From Coprococcus sp. (GTDB taxonomy: Bacteria; Bacillota; Clostridia; Lachnospirales; Lachnospiraceae), in the NCBI GenBank assembly GCA_017935345.1, contig JAGBHU010000032.1:1-64000 (forward strand): a DNA stretch of 64,000 nt, read 5' to 3'. How positions within the stretch are numbered: position 1 is the stretch's first letter; every line of letters starts with the position of its first letter. The position numbers and the translations under genes were made by a program. Of the stretch, positions 18,095-26,455 are shown one piece after another. The notes under the pieces were generated by a model. It made no database searches. It saw only the letters and a program-made list of their open reading frames with translations, and had not been told where the DNA came from.

Positions 18095-18550
18095 TTACTT
18101 ATCAATAGATGCAAGGTTTTCAGATTTTTTTCTGCCGAAAGTTTCTTTCGCAGCTTTTTTACAATCAAGATATGCTTCCATCACAGCCTGAAAATATTGA
18201 TCTTTGGCTTCTTCACTTATGCTGCCTCCGGCAAAAAGTGTCTGGTTTTGTCTTAGCATTTCTTCCAGATTAAGAGAATCTTGCTTACTGGTCATCTGAC
18301 GCATCTCTTCAACATAGTCCATCCGATCAAGTCCATAGGTCGGGTCTTCGATGGAATCATCCTTCAGATACTCGGTTGATACATTTAATGCTTTTGCCAG
18401 CTTATAGAGTTGTGCTGATTGTGGAAATCGTTCTCCAGCTTCATAAGTAACGATGGTACGGAATCCAATCCCGGCTTTTTCTGCCAGTTGCTTTTGACTT
18501 AATCCAAGTTGTCCTCGATGTTCTTTTACTTTCTCTTTAAAGGGTTTCAT
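18095..18550 (-). CDS. XRE-family repressor (ImmR/CI-like)
   Basis: A 151-residue repressor with an N-terminal HTH: LGLSQKQLAEKAGIGFRTIVTYEAGERFP, then LAKALNVSTEYL. The C-terminal half is helical and lysine-rich, probably for oligomerisation or protease recognition. It is transcribed leftward from a strong promoter (TTGACT, 17 bases, TATAAT) whose neighbourhood is full of TTGCTA-type hexamers. With the ImmA-like peptidase downstream it forms the usual switch controlling the divergent right-hand operon starting with a Y-family polymerase. Confidence 0.88.
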   Translation of the reverse strand: MKPFKEKVKEHRGQLGLSQKQLAEKAGIGFRTIVTYEAGERFPQSAQLYKLAKALNVSTEYLKDDSIEDPTYGLDRMDYVEEMRQMTSKQDSLNLEEMLRQNQTLFAGGSISEEAKDQYFQAVMEAYLDCKKAAKETFGRKKSENLASIDK

Positions 18551-18570
18551 AATGCGCCTCCATTCTTAAT

Positions 18571-18718
18571 TTGCTATTTCTTGCGAATGGTATCTTGACA
18601 ATCGTGCGAATAGTTGCTAGAATACGAATTAGCAAGAAGTGGCAATCTGTCGTAACTATAAGCAAATTATAGAATGAACAAAAGAAAAAGTCAATAATAA
18701 ACTTGCTATATGTTGCTA
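18571..18718. promoter_or_regulatory. Divergent promoter pair with repeated TTGCTA operators
   Basis: Rightward: TTGACA 18595-18600, 17-base spacer, TAGAAT 18618-18623. Leftward, on minus: TTGACT (18694-18689), 17-base spacer, TATAAT (18671-18666). TTGCTA occurs at 18571, 18614, 18703 and 18713, TAGCAA at 18630-18635, and TTGCGA at 18581. The hexamers overlap or flank both promoters, so they are good candidates for repressor binding sites. Confidence 0.8.
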
Positions 18719-18740
18719 ATATTGATTGGGCGGTGATGAT

Positions 18741-19985
18741 ATGGAACGTACAATACTTCATTCTGATATGAACTGTTTTTATGCAAGCGTAGAGATGCTG
18801 CATCATCCGGAATTGGCGGGAAAGCCATTAGCGGTAGGAGGGGATCCGGAAGCAAGGCACGGAATTGTTCTTACAGCAAATTATATTGCAAAAAAATCTG
18901 GCGTGAAAACAGGAATGGCATTATGGCAGGCAAAGCAGGTTTGCCCGGAAATCATTTTTGTGCCTCCAAGAATGGATTTGTATTTGCGATTTTCAAGAAT
19001 GGCACAAGAAATCTATAGTGAATATACAGATTTGAGAGAACCATTCGGAATTGATGAAAGTTGGCTGGATGTATCTGCCAGCACTTCGATAAAAGGTGAT
19101 GGAATAAAAATAGCAAATGAAATCAGTAAAAGAATAAAGCATGAGTTGGGAGTTACGGTAAGCATTGGTGTTTCATGGAATAAGATATTTGCAAAACTTG
19201 GCTCCGATTATAAAAAGCCTGATGCCATTACAGAGTTCTCAAGAGAAAACTATAAAAGCCTTGCCTGGAACCTTCCGGCAGGAGACTTGATTTATGTCGG
19301 GAGAAGCACTAATAAAAAACTGCAGACTTTAGGAATCAAAACAATTGGTGAACTTGCAAATACGGAACCAGCTATATTGGAGAGCCGCCTCGGAAAGATG
19401 GGATTGGTATTACACACATTTGCAAATGGCTGGGACGAAACTCCAGTTTGTGTAGAAGGGTATCAAGCTCCAATCAAATCTATCGGAAATAGTACAACGA
19501 CTCCAAGAGATCTGGTGAATGATTTGGATGTAAAGATTATTTTGACGGCTCTGTCTGAAAGTGTAGCATCCAGATTACGTGAAAATGGATTTCAATGTAA
19601 GGTGATTGAAATATCAATTCGTGATAATGAGTTATATCATTTTTCAAGACAATGCAAATTGAAGCGTCCAACCAATATTACGGATGAAATTGTACAGGCT
19701 GCGTATCGACTGTTTAAAGATAATTACAGATGGGAACATCCTATTAGAAGTCTTGGCGTCCGGGGATGTGATCTGATATCAGATGATATGCCGTATCAGT
19801 TGAACTTATTTATGAGTGAACAGAAAAGAGAAAAGTTGGAAAAGATGGATCGGGTAGTGGATGAAATCCGAGCCAGGTTTGGATACCAAAGCATTCAAAG
19901 AGCTTTCGTTTATCAGGATAAGATCCTGGCACAATTAAATGCAAGAGAGCATACGGTTCATCCGCAAGGTTATTTCCACGGATAG
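18741..19985 (+). CDS. Y-family DNA polymerase (DinB/UmuC type)
   Basis: A 414-residue translesion polymerase. The catalytic palm is visible: HSDMNCFYASVE near residue 6 (first acidic residue and steric gate region) and EPFGIDESWLDVS near 103 (the DE pair). Helix-hairpin-helix and little-finger regions follow, and the C-terminus has QLNLF, a beta-clamp-binding-like motif near 352. It is the first gene rightward from a repressor-controlled promoter, a common arrangement in clostridial integrative elements, where it may be induced with the element on DNA damage. The ATG at 18741 has GGTG upstream; a TTG five codons earlier is possible. Confidence 0.92.
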   Translation: MERTILHSDMNCFYASVEMLHHPELAGKPLAVGGDPEARHGIVLTANYIAKKSGVKTGMALWQAKQVCPEIIFVPPRMDLYLRFSRMAQEIYSEYTDLREPFGIDESWLDVSASTSIKGDGIKIANEISKRIKHELGVTVSIGVSWNKIFAKLGSDYKKPDAITEFSRENYKSLAWNLPAGDLIYVGRSTNKKLQTLGIKTIGELANTEPAILESRLGKMGLVLHTFANGWDETPVCVEGYQAPIKSIGNSTTTPRDLVNDLDVKIILTALSESVASRLRENGFQCKVIEISIRDNELYHFSRQCKLKRPTNITDEIVQAAYRLFKDNYRWEHPIRSLGVRGCDLISDDMPYQLNLFMSEQKREKLEKMDRVVDEIRARFGYQSIQRAFVYQDKILAQLNAREHTVHPQGYFHG

Positions 19986-20008
19986 GGGAGGCAAGGTGTT
20001 TTTGAGTG

Positions 20009-20245
20009 ATGGATAAGGTATATGTTGATGTCCTGGCAGTGTTTAGCCGGGAAGGTGAATTGATTCCAAAAGCGTTTGTATGGGAAGACGGACATCGGTA
20101 TGAAATTGATAAAATTTCAAAACCGGAAAGATGTGCGAGCAGGAAAGCTGGTGGTACCGGTTATCGCTATACTTGTATGGTGGAAGGTAAGATATGCCAT
20201 CTCACATATGAAGAAAATTATAAATGGTTTATGGAACGGAAATAA
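20009..20245 (+). CDS. Small protein following the Y-family polymerase
   Basis: A 78-79-residue beta-rich protein (start MDKVYVDVLAVFSREGEL, core RYEIDKISKPERC and a YTCMVEGK segment) with no named family I can recall. Proteins of this look follow DinB-type polymerases in clostridial mobile elements. ATG 20009 follows AAGGTG; the adjacent GTG at 20006 is an alternative start. It is probably co-transcribed with the polymerase gene 20 bases upstream. Confidence 0.65.
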   Translation: MDKVYVDVLAVFSREGELIPKAFVWEDGHRYEIDKISKPERCASRKAGGTGYRYTCMVEGKICHLTYEENYKWFMERK

Positions 20246-20517
20246 GCGATTCCAAAAGGATGCCCTAAAACAGGGCTCCCTTTAAAAATAAAAAATAGTC
20301 AAAACAAAAACATCAGTAGTCGGGGATACATCCTTTCCCGTGAGAACCGGCTGCTTTACATATATCATATAGTTTCCGGTCAGCCAGAGATGAAAACAAT
20401 CCCACTGTAGAAATTTTTGCGGAAGCTGCATGACAGTGATGTTCAGCACAGCAGTTATTGCTGAGAAATACTTTATGATTGGTCTGACTGCAGGTGCAGT
20501 CGGGAAGGAGGACAATT
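20246..20517. other. Intergenic stretch with weak hairpins
   Basis: GCCCT/AGGGC near 20262-20276 may be a weak terminator after the small gene. GACTGC/GCAGTC near 20486-20501 lies just before the ribosome site of the next gene. I see no gene here. Confidence 0.35.
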
Positions 20518-21066
20518 ATGCAGACAATTCAAAATATTTTTGACAATATGGAAGTGGTGACTGAAGAAGCCTATAAAAATACGGAGCTTTTACTTGAACA
20601 ATATACGAAGGTGATGTTCCGTATTGAAAAAAATATTGTAGATATAGATTACGAGTTATATGTAGTGGAAGGAAAGCATTTAAAAGAAATGCTTTACGAA
20701 TTGGTCGATTTCGATGCAACGGCAGAGAAACGAAGAATCCAGGATAAGTTGCTGAATAATGATATGAATTTGTGCCTGCTGGAGATTATGAGAGACTCCC
20801 TTTTGGCATTAAGGGATTATCCGAAGAATGGTCAACTGTATTACAGACTCTTGAAATATCGGTATTTTGAGTCCGGGAATACAAATGATGATGTGATGCT
20901 GATGCTGGATGATATGCCAAGTACGACATATTACAGGAATCGGAAAAAAGCAATTCGTTTATATGCTACTATGCTATGGGCATTTACAAGACCAGAAAAA
21001 GTGGAGGCGAAGATGGAAGAAATACATATAAAAAAGACTGGAAGAAAAATGGAAGTAAATAGGTAG
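20518..21066 (+). CDS. ArpU/RinA-like regulatory protein
   Basis: A 182-residue helical protein. The C-terminal part PSTTYYRNRKKAIRLYATMLW resembles the region 4-like HTH of phage late regulators (ArpU, RinA, DUF1492 types), which act as sigma-like activators. GGAAGGAGG ends seven bases before the ATG at 20518 and decides the start. A good terminator follows at 21148. In mobile elements such proteins switch on later genes, but the target here is not visible. Confidence 0.6.
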   Translation: MQTIQNIFDNMEVVTEEAYKNTELLLEQYTKVMFRIEKNIVDIDYELYVVEGKHLKEMLYELVDFDATAEKRRIQDKLLNNDMNLCLLEIMRDSLLALRDYPKNGQLYYRLLKYRYFESGNTNDDVMLMLDDMPSTTYYRNRKKAIRLYATMLWAFTRPEKVEAKMEEIHIKKTGRKMEVNR

Positions 21067-21147
21067 TGAACTGGCAGAGCATTGGCAGGTAAGTGGTATT
21101 ACAATGAAAATGTGTAGATGATAGAATTGATATGCTGAGAAAAATAG

Positions 21148-21185
21148 TCCTTCGCAGGTAGAAACCTGCGGAGGATTTTCTTTTC
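21148..21185 (+). terminator. Rho-independent terminator after the ArpU-like gene
   Basis: TCCTTCGCAGGT at 21148-21159 pairs with ACCTGCGGAGGA at 21164-21175 (one mismatch) and is followed by TTTTCTTTTC. A second AAAGG/CCTTT stem with a T run follows near 21216-21236. Confidence 0.75.
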
Positions 21186-21222
21186 TCAAGATTTTTAGGC
21201 ATCTGGCTGTGTCCGAAAGGGC

Positions 21223-21345
21223 ATGGCCTTTTTTTATGCCCAAAAGGCACATCAGCTCATTGATGACATTTGCGGCAGAGATGCCGGAAAGGAAAGGCAT
21301 ATCATCATGCAGGCAAAAGGCTGGCACTATGCCAGATATCCATGA
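21223..21345 (+). CDS. Possible 40-residue small protein
   Basis: The frame reads MAFFYAQKAHQLIDDICGRD and ends GWHYARYP, with a protein-like composition. The ribosome site (AAAGG) is too close to the ATG, and the start overlaps a terminator-like T run, so it may be a gene remnant rather than an expressed protein. The sequence shares the style of small conserved proteins in clostridial conjugative elements, but I cannot name it. Confidence 0.3.
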   Translation: MAFFYAQKAHQLIDDICGRDAGKERHIIMQAKGWHYARYP

Positions 21346-21394
21346 CTTCGATTTGTTGCCAATTAACCAAATCGACAAATCGGAGGAAAACATC

Positions 21395-21952
21395 ATGGAA
21401 GAAAGAATATACACATTTTATGACAAATACCAGAAAGTAAGATATGAAAACGTAACTTCAGAGGAGCTGGATTTTTTGAATAAGTCTTATAATAAGGATA
21501 AATATTTGATGCGTGATCAGTACATCAGACAGAACATTTGCCTTTTTTCTTCACTGGAAACCGAAGAAGGAAATTTTACAGATTATCTTGCTGATCGGAA
21601 TGCAGATGTTGCCCAGCAGATCACAAGCGAAATTTTCTTTAAAGAACTGTTTTCAGATTTAACGGAAAGAGAAAAGCGGATTGTATGCGAAAATCTTGTA
21701 GAAGGAAAAAGCCTGGGAGAAGTTGCGGACAGTTTAAAGATTTGCTATCGTCAGGCAAGCAGAGATAAAAAGAGTGCTTTAAGCAAAATGCTGAAACGTA
21801 TGAAGGCAGCCGGATATAGATCCTATGCGGAAGCGGAGAAGGATCTGCTGAATAATGGTGGATTTGCACCAACGCAGATGGATGCTCAAAATAGTATCCA
21901 GAGGAAGAGAATGGGGGCAGTGAGATTGCCGTCGGATAGTGTGAAAAAGTAA
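21395..21952 (+). CDS. Sigma-70 region-4-like regulator
   Basis: A 185-residue protein starting MEERIYTFYDKYQKVRYENV. Residues about 90-140 (FSDLTEREKRIVCENLVEGKSLGEVADSLKI) look like sigma region 4 or a related HTH, and a region 2-like domain is not evident. It may be a stand-alone activator for the element, pairing with the ArpU-like protein upstream. The ATG at 21395 is preceded by GGAGG at nine bases. The open frame continues upstream to 21209, but that part overlaps terminators and is not convincing. Confidence 0.65.
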   Translation: MEERIYTFYDKYQKVRYENVTSEELDFLNKSYNKDKYLMRDQYIRQNICLFSSLETEEGNFTDYLADRNADVAQQITSEIFFKELFSDLTEREKRIVCENLVEGKSLGEVADSLKICYRQASRDKKSALSKMLKRMKAAGYRSYAEAEKDLLNNGGFAPTQMDAQNSIQRKRMGAVRLPSDSVKK

Positions 21953-21960
21953 TAACGAGT

Positions 21961-21999
21961 AAGAAACACCAGGGACGTTTTGAGTCCCTGGTGTTTCTT
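21961..21999 (+). terminator. Strong terminator closing the regulatory operon
   Basis: AAGAAACACCAGGGAC at 21961-21976 pairs perfectly with GTCCCTGGTGTTTCTT at 21984-21999 around a seven-base loop. It ends the 18.7-22.0 kb transcription unit. Confidence 0.8.
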
Positions 22000-22169
22000 A
22001 TGAGATTTAAATTATGGTTCATATGCAAGACTGAACTAAATTGAAAAAAATAAATCTTAGAAAATATTCTGTTCATTTTTATTTAAGACAGATATTTGAG
22101 TATCCTTAGAAAGCAGGAAAAATGAAGGATTTTTTCGTTTTCATTACTTTGCAAAGAATTATTATTTGC

Positions 22170-22190
22170 TATAATTATTATTATGGAGGA
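22170..22190 (+). promoter_or_regulatory. -10 box and ribosome site of the Dicer-like gene
   Basis: TATAAT at 22170-22175 and GGAGGA at 22185-22190 lie just before the ATG at 22197. A poor -35 (TTTGCA near 22148) is 16 bases upstream of the -10. If the -10 is used, an upstream ATG at 22122 is not in the mRNA, which supports the later start. Confidence 0.5.
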
Positions 22191-22196
22191 TGGAAC

Positions 22197-25100
22197 ATGA
22201 TGAAAGGTTATGAACTTTATCAAAAGCTTCAATTAAATATTAGTCCAAATGATTTGGATAGAATTTTGTATCATGCAAGCTATCAACCGCAGGATGATAA
22301 TATCAGAAAAATGAATAAAGATTTTATAGTATATGGCCATTCAGTTGCAAGAGTAGCATTGGCTGTTTATGCGTATATTAATAAGATTTTTGTTAGTGCT
22401 TCTGAGATAAGTAAAATGATAGCTTCAACCTATATCCAGGTGACAGATGCAATTTATAATGAATATGAATTGGAAAATTACCAATATATTTCCAAAGGGG
22501 AAGAAGGTAAAAAACACACAGAAATAGCGGCAAAATTTTTAGCTGTATTTTATAGACAAAATGGTTTTAATAGCACATATGATTTCTTACTGCCTTATAT
22601 GAAAAAAGCTTTAGAAAACGATAACTATGATTATAGGACTATTTTACAAGAATATGCACAAGGCAAAAAGTTACCATTTTCTTATGAGATTTTAGATAGA
22701 GAAGGACCAGATAATGATTTGACATTTACTTGCCAATTAACTATTGGAAAAGATAAATGTTCAGCAAAAGGGAAGAGCAAGAAAACTGCAATGAGATCTG
22801 TTGCGCAGAAGTACATTATTCAAAAAAATATACCGCTCAAATCTAAAAATTCTCAAAAAGGAAAGACAATTGATGAACAAATAAGAATCACAATGGATAG
22901 GCAAAAACAGCTTTACAGGTTGCTGTCGGCATTACATATAAAATCAAATGACTTACCAATAGAATATGTTAATGCAGCGTTTGTCCATAAGTCTATTCAA
23001 AATGATGTGAAGAACAAGAACTTATTTGCTGATAATAGTGCATTGTCAGTAATTGGCGCAGAGATACTGCAGTTGTTTGTTCTTGATTATTTATATGCAA
23101 CATCTGATTGGGAGTATTTAGATGTTACAAGAGAAAGAGGAATATATCTAAATGCGAGAAATCTATACAATGAATTGCCTGATGAATGGTTGAAAATGTT
23201 GTTGGCTTCCAAATCAGTAAACTCTTTAAATGAAGAAGGACATGGATCATTAAAAATTGATATTTTTCACAGTATTATTGCGGTACTTGTGCTTAGGGGA
23301 ATTAAAAGAAATAGTGATGAGTTAGAAGAAAAAGCTTCAAATATTTCATTCTATTTTTTTGATAAAGTTAAAGAAAGCAAAATTCCAGATTATACAACAG
23401 CATTACAGGAAGTTGTTCAGGCTAATGGAATGCATTGCAAGAAAACGTGTGAGCAACATCCAGATAGTTTGGATCATAATGCGGTTTTCGGTTCAAAAGT
23501 GATTTGTTGGAATGACGAAATTCATATAGAAAAATATGGAAAAGGCACAAATCGAAAGAAAGCTATTGGTGCGGCAGCTCATGAGGTTTTGAATGAGCTT
23601 TTGCCATATTTTAAGGATAACCTAAAAATAAAAAAGACGATTTTAAAAGTTCTATATCCAGAGGAATATCTGCAATTAGAAAAGGATTCTTGGAAAATAA
23701 AAAAGCATATTTGTTTGTTAAGTAGTGAAGGAAAAAAGAAAAAATGGTTTGCTACAATACAAAATGCAATTCACAAAAATGCTTATGACATCAGCACATG
23801 GGAAAATGAGAATAAGAAGGGTATCGTATTTTCCGCAGATGAGGCAAGACAGTTGTCAAAGCTACTTGATGATATTGCACCATTTCCGGAAGAAAAGCAA
23901 GTAATAGGAGTCCCACAGTCTATTGATATTTCGGTAGAAGAATTAGATCCTTTAGTAAAAGAAGTGATAGAAGGTAAAGAAAATAAGCTCTCAGAAAAAT
24001 TAACTAATGAACAGAAGTTGGAAATAATCAGAGCAGAACTTATTGCTGGAAATAACTTTGATGGATATGAAGGTAATTATGAAAAATTATTACCTCATCA
24101 GAAAGCTGCTTGTAGAATAGCAGAAATGTTTGATAAATTTGCCTTTTTTTATGACACAGGTACAGGAAAAACAGTTCTTGCACTTGATATTATTACAAGT
24201 AAGACGAAACAAGATGATACTAGTTTTTTGATTATTTGTTCAAAACCAATTATTCTAACTGCCTGGATGGATGATCAGTATAACTTTTATCCGGAAATGA
24301 AGTTGGATCCGCTTAGTCATAATATTACTTTACGACAATATTTGGATATTAACAGACGATGGAATGATATGGATGGTAGATCAGTATTTAATGACTATTT
24401 GTACTATGAAGATTGGCAAAATGGCAGTAAAGCTAATCAGTTAAAATATGTACGTTCCATAATGATTGGTAAAGCAAAACACTATATAGTTAATCCAGAA
24501 AGCTTTACCAGAAATCTTGAGTTTTATAAGTCGTTAGGCGTAAATGGTCTAATAGTCGATGAGAGTTCAATTTTAAAAAATTATTCCAGTAAAATATCAA
24601 AGTGTGTAAGAGATTTTGCGGATACTTGCAAATATGTATATTTACTTTCTGGAAAACCAGCACCTAATAATACAATGGAATATTTTTCACAAATGAAAGT
24701 GGTAGCACCTAATGACTTTCCAATGTCGTATGAAGCGTATAAGAAAAAATACTATGTAAATATCAATAATAGAATTGTTTGTAAATCAGAAGAAGCGGAA
24801 AAAGAGGTTAGTGATTTGATTGGGAAACACTCTATTGTTGTTTCGAAATCTGATTGCTTGAAATTGCCTGATACAGTACATATGGTTAGAAAAATTACTC
24901 TTGATAAAGATGTTATGACAAAGTACGAATCAATGTATCGTGATTATTTCATAAATATTGAGCAACAGGAAAAGGCAAGCAAGAATAGCAAGACAATCTA
25001 TAATGTCAATAATAAATTGGCTTCTCTAATGAAATTACGACAATTAGTTTCTGGTTTCCTTTTGGATGCAGACGGAAATGTAACGCAAATTCATAAACAA

Positions 25101-25574
25101 AGAGAAGAGGAATTATTAAGAGTTTTGGATGAAATAGGTAATGAGCAGGTTATTATTTGGTGTCAGTTTAAATATGAAATACAGAATTTGAAGAAAATTC
25201 TGGAGAAAATTGGGAAAAGAGTAGTTACTGCTTATAGCGATACGAAAGATAAAGACAAGAGTATTAAACAGTTTAAAGAAGGAACTGTAGACGTTATTCT
25301 TGCTCATCCTAAGACATTACAATATGGAGTTACTTTTGTGAATTGCAAATATGCGATTTATTATTCTTTGTCATACAGTTTTGAAGAATATTACCAGAGC
25401 CATGATCGGATATATAGATATGGTCAGAAAAATATATGCAGTTTTATCTTTTTGCAGGCAGAGGGGACTATTGATGAAGTACTCTATGAGTGTGTTCAAA
25501 ACAAAAAAGAAGATGCCGAAATATTTGAGTTACTTGTAAAAGATGCTTCTGAGCACAACATTTTTGTGAAGTAA
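22197..25574 (+). CDS. Dicer-like fusion: two degenerate RNase III-dsRBD units, PC4-like segment, SNF2-type helicase
   Basis: This 1125-residue protein reads, in order: RNase III-like domain 1 (about 10-140), dsRBD 1 (145-210: DYRTILQEYAQ ... EGPDND ... GKSKKTAMRSVAQ), RNase III-like domain 2 (250-395), dsRBD 2 (398-468: DYTTALQEV ... GTNRKKAIGAAAHEVL), a PC4-like segment (about 500-562, KKGIVFSADEARQLSKLL) and an SF2/SNF2 helicase (625-1110). The helicase is well conserved: YDTGTGKT 652-659, IVDES 786-790, LLSGKPAPN 817-825 and QSHDRIYRYGQ 1067-1077. The RNase III catalytic acids are mostly lost (Ile44/His48 in domain 1; Ser284/Ala288 and Asp355/His358 in domain 2). It therefore probably binds structured RNA rather than cutting it. 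It stands among defence-type genes in AT-rich DNA; I know no named system with this architecture. The domain reading is from motifs, the role is inference. Confidence 0.8.
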   Translation: MMKGYELYQKLQLNISPNDLDRILYHASYQPQDDNIRKMNKDFIVYGHSVARVALAVYAYINKIFVSASEISKMIASTYIQVTDAIYNEYELENYQYISKGEEGKKHTEIAAKFLAVFYRQNGFNSTYDFLLPYMKKALENDNYDYRTILQEYAQGKKLPFSYEILDREGPDNDLTFTCQLTIGKDKCSAKGKSKKTAMRSVAQKYIIQKNIPLKSKNSQKGKTIDEQIRITMDRQKQLYRLLSALHIKSNDLPIEYVNAAFVHKSIQNDVKNKNLFADNSALSVIGAEILQLFVLDYLYATSDWEYLDVTRERGIYLNARNLYNELPDEWLKMLLASKSVNSLNEEGHGSLKIDIFHSIIAVLVLRGIKRNSDELEEKASNISFYFFDKVKESKIPDYTTALQEVVQANGMHCKKTCEQHPDSLDHNAVFGSKVICWNDEIHIEKYGKGTNRKKAIGAAAHEVLNELLPYFKDNLKIKKTILKVLYPEEYLQLEKDSWKIKKHICLLSSEGKKKKWFATIQNAIHKNAYDISTWENENKKGIVFSADEARQLSKLLDDIAPFPEEKQVIGVPQSIDISVEELDPLVKEVIEGKENKLSEKLTNEQKLEIIRAELIAGNNFDGYEGNYEKLLPHQKAACRIAEMFDKFAFFYDTGTGKTVLALDIITSKTKQDDTSFLIICSKPIILTAWMDDQYNFYPEMKLDPLSHNITLRQYLDINRRWNDMDGRSVFNDYLYYEDWQNGSKANQLKYVRSIMIGKAKHYIVNPESFTRNLEFYKSLGVNGLIVDESSILKNYSSKISKCVRDFADTCKYVYLLSGKPAPNNTMEYFSQMKVVAPNDFPMSYEAYKKKYYVNINNRIVCKSEEAEKEVSDLIGKHSIVVSKSDCLKLPDTVHMVRKITLDKDVMTKYESMYRDYFINIEQQEKASKNSKTIYNVNNKLASLMKLRQLVSGFLLDADGNVTQIHKQREEELLRVLDEIGNEQVIIWCQFKYEIQNLKKILEKIGKRVVTAYSDTKDKDKSIKQFKEGTVDVILAHPKTLQYGVTFVNCKYAIYYSLSYSFEEYYQSHDRIYRYGQKNICSFIFLQAEGTIDEVLYECVQNKKEDAEIFELLVKDASEHNIFVK

Positions 25575-25587
25575 GGTGTAAGAATAT

Positions 25588-25776
25588 ATGAAAAAACTGG
25601 GTGAAATATTTGATAAGAATGGAAAAGTATCAAAAATTCTTTTGAAAAACGAAGATACTGGGAAATATCATATCAATGAGATCAACGAAGAAGGAAAAAT
25701 GATTAATGAAGTAACTTTAGATCAAGAAGAATTTAATAAACTTCATTTAGCATTGTCTAAAATTGAGAATTATTGA
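25588..25776 (+). CDS. 62-residue companion protein, possibly PC4-like
   Basis: It starts 13 bases after the helicase stop (MKKLGEIFDKNGKVSKILLK) and reads as short beta strands followed by a helix (TLDQEEFNKLHLALSKI). This resembles the strand-then-helix end of PC4-type proteins and the PC4-like segment inside the helicase gene. The likeness is weak. Tight spacing and equal orientation make it a likely co-expressed partner. Confidence 0.55.
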   Translation: MKKLGEIFDKNGKVSKILLKNEDTGKYHINEINEEGKMINEVTLDQEEFNKLHLALSKIENY

Positions 25777-25951
25777 GGGTTATATCCTTTAGTAGTTTGA
25801 AATGATTATTTCGGCGGAGTGTATGATATGCATTTACGATATTAATATTTGTAGTTTTTGTGAAATCTTTATTAGTACAATAGTGATAATAATATTGACA
25901 TTTGTATCAATTCATATTAGAATAAAATATATAAGGAAGGGGGAGATTGAA

Positions 25952-26131
25952 ATGCCGAGAAAACCGTCATTGGATGGAAAGGATTCAAGTTTAAGAATTC
26001 GTATGACTGCAGAAGATAAAGAACGGTTAGTTTCGTATGCTGAAAGACATTATCAGACGATGAGCGGAGTAATTTGTCAGGCATTAGATCTTCTTTATGC
26101 GCAGGAGGAAGCAAAAGATCGCCCAAGTTGA
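25952..26131 (+). CDS. Ribbon-helix-helix-like small DNA-binding protein
   Basis: A 59-residue protein: MPRKPSLDGKDSSLRIRMTA, followed by EDKERLVSYAERHYQTMSGVICQALDLLYAQE, the strand-helix-helix pattern of Arc/CopG-type repressors. I chose ATG 25952 because GGAAGGGGGAG lies upstream. An in-frame extension to 25802 would add a hydrophobic stretch without a ribosome site. It may autoregulate the preceding two genes or serve as an antitoxin-type repressor without a visible toxin. Confidence 0.65.
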   Translation: MPRKPSLDGKDSSLRIRMTAEDKERLVSYAERHYQTMSGVICQALDLLYAQEEAKDRPS

Positions 26132-26310
26132 TTTGGAGTTTTTTTGGAGTTTATTTTTCCTTTAGCGGTACGGAAACTACGAAAAACAAACATAAGTTCG
26201 AATCAAAGCTATCTATACAGGGGTCATAGGCAGTGTATAATGCCATCCGCCGAGGAGTTTGAGTAATACTAGTGGCTTACAAAATTAAGGCATAATAAAT
26301 ATGTAAAATA

Positions 26311-26355
26311 AAGTGCAGTATGAGATAAATTATATTATTTATACTGCACTTTTGA
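26311..26355 (+). terminator. Hairpin before the DUF3427 helicase gene
   Basis: AAGTGCAGTAT at 26311-26321 pairs perfectly with ATACTGCACTT at 26341-26351 and is followed by TTTGAGTTTT. The rest of the 26132-26455 gap shows no gene. A TACAAT at 26418-26423 may be the -10 box for the downstream helicase. Confidence 0.65.
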
Positions 26356-26455
26356 GTTTTCAGTTGCAAAAGAAGATATTGTTTATCAAAAGATTTACGA
26401 TACATCTGAAAATATGCTACAATAACTCTATCATGCTTTGAAACGGAGGAACATC

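Noticed and set aside
21209..21394. In-frame extension of the sigma-like gene
   Set aside because: The extension covers a terminator-like T run, while a good ribosome site precedes ATG 21395.
22122..22196. ATG at 22122 as start of the Dicer-like gene
   Set aside because: A TATAAT box and GGAGGA lie between it and ATG 22197, and the extra 25 residues show no conserved feature.
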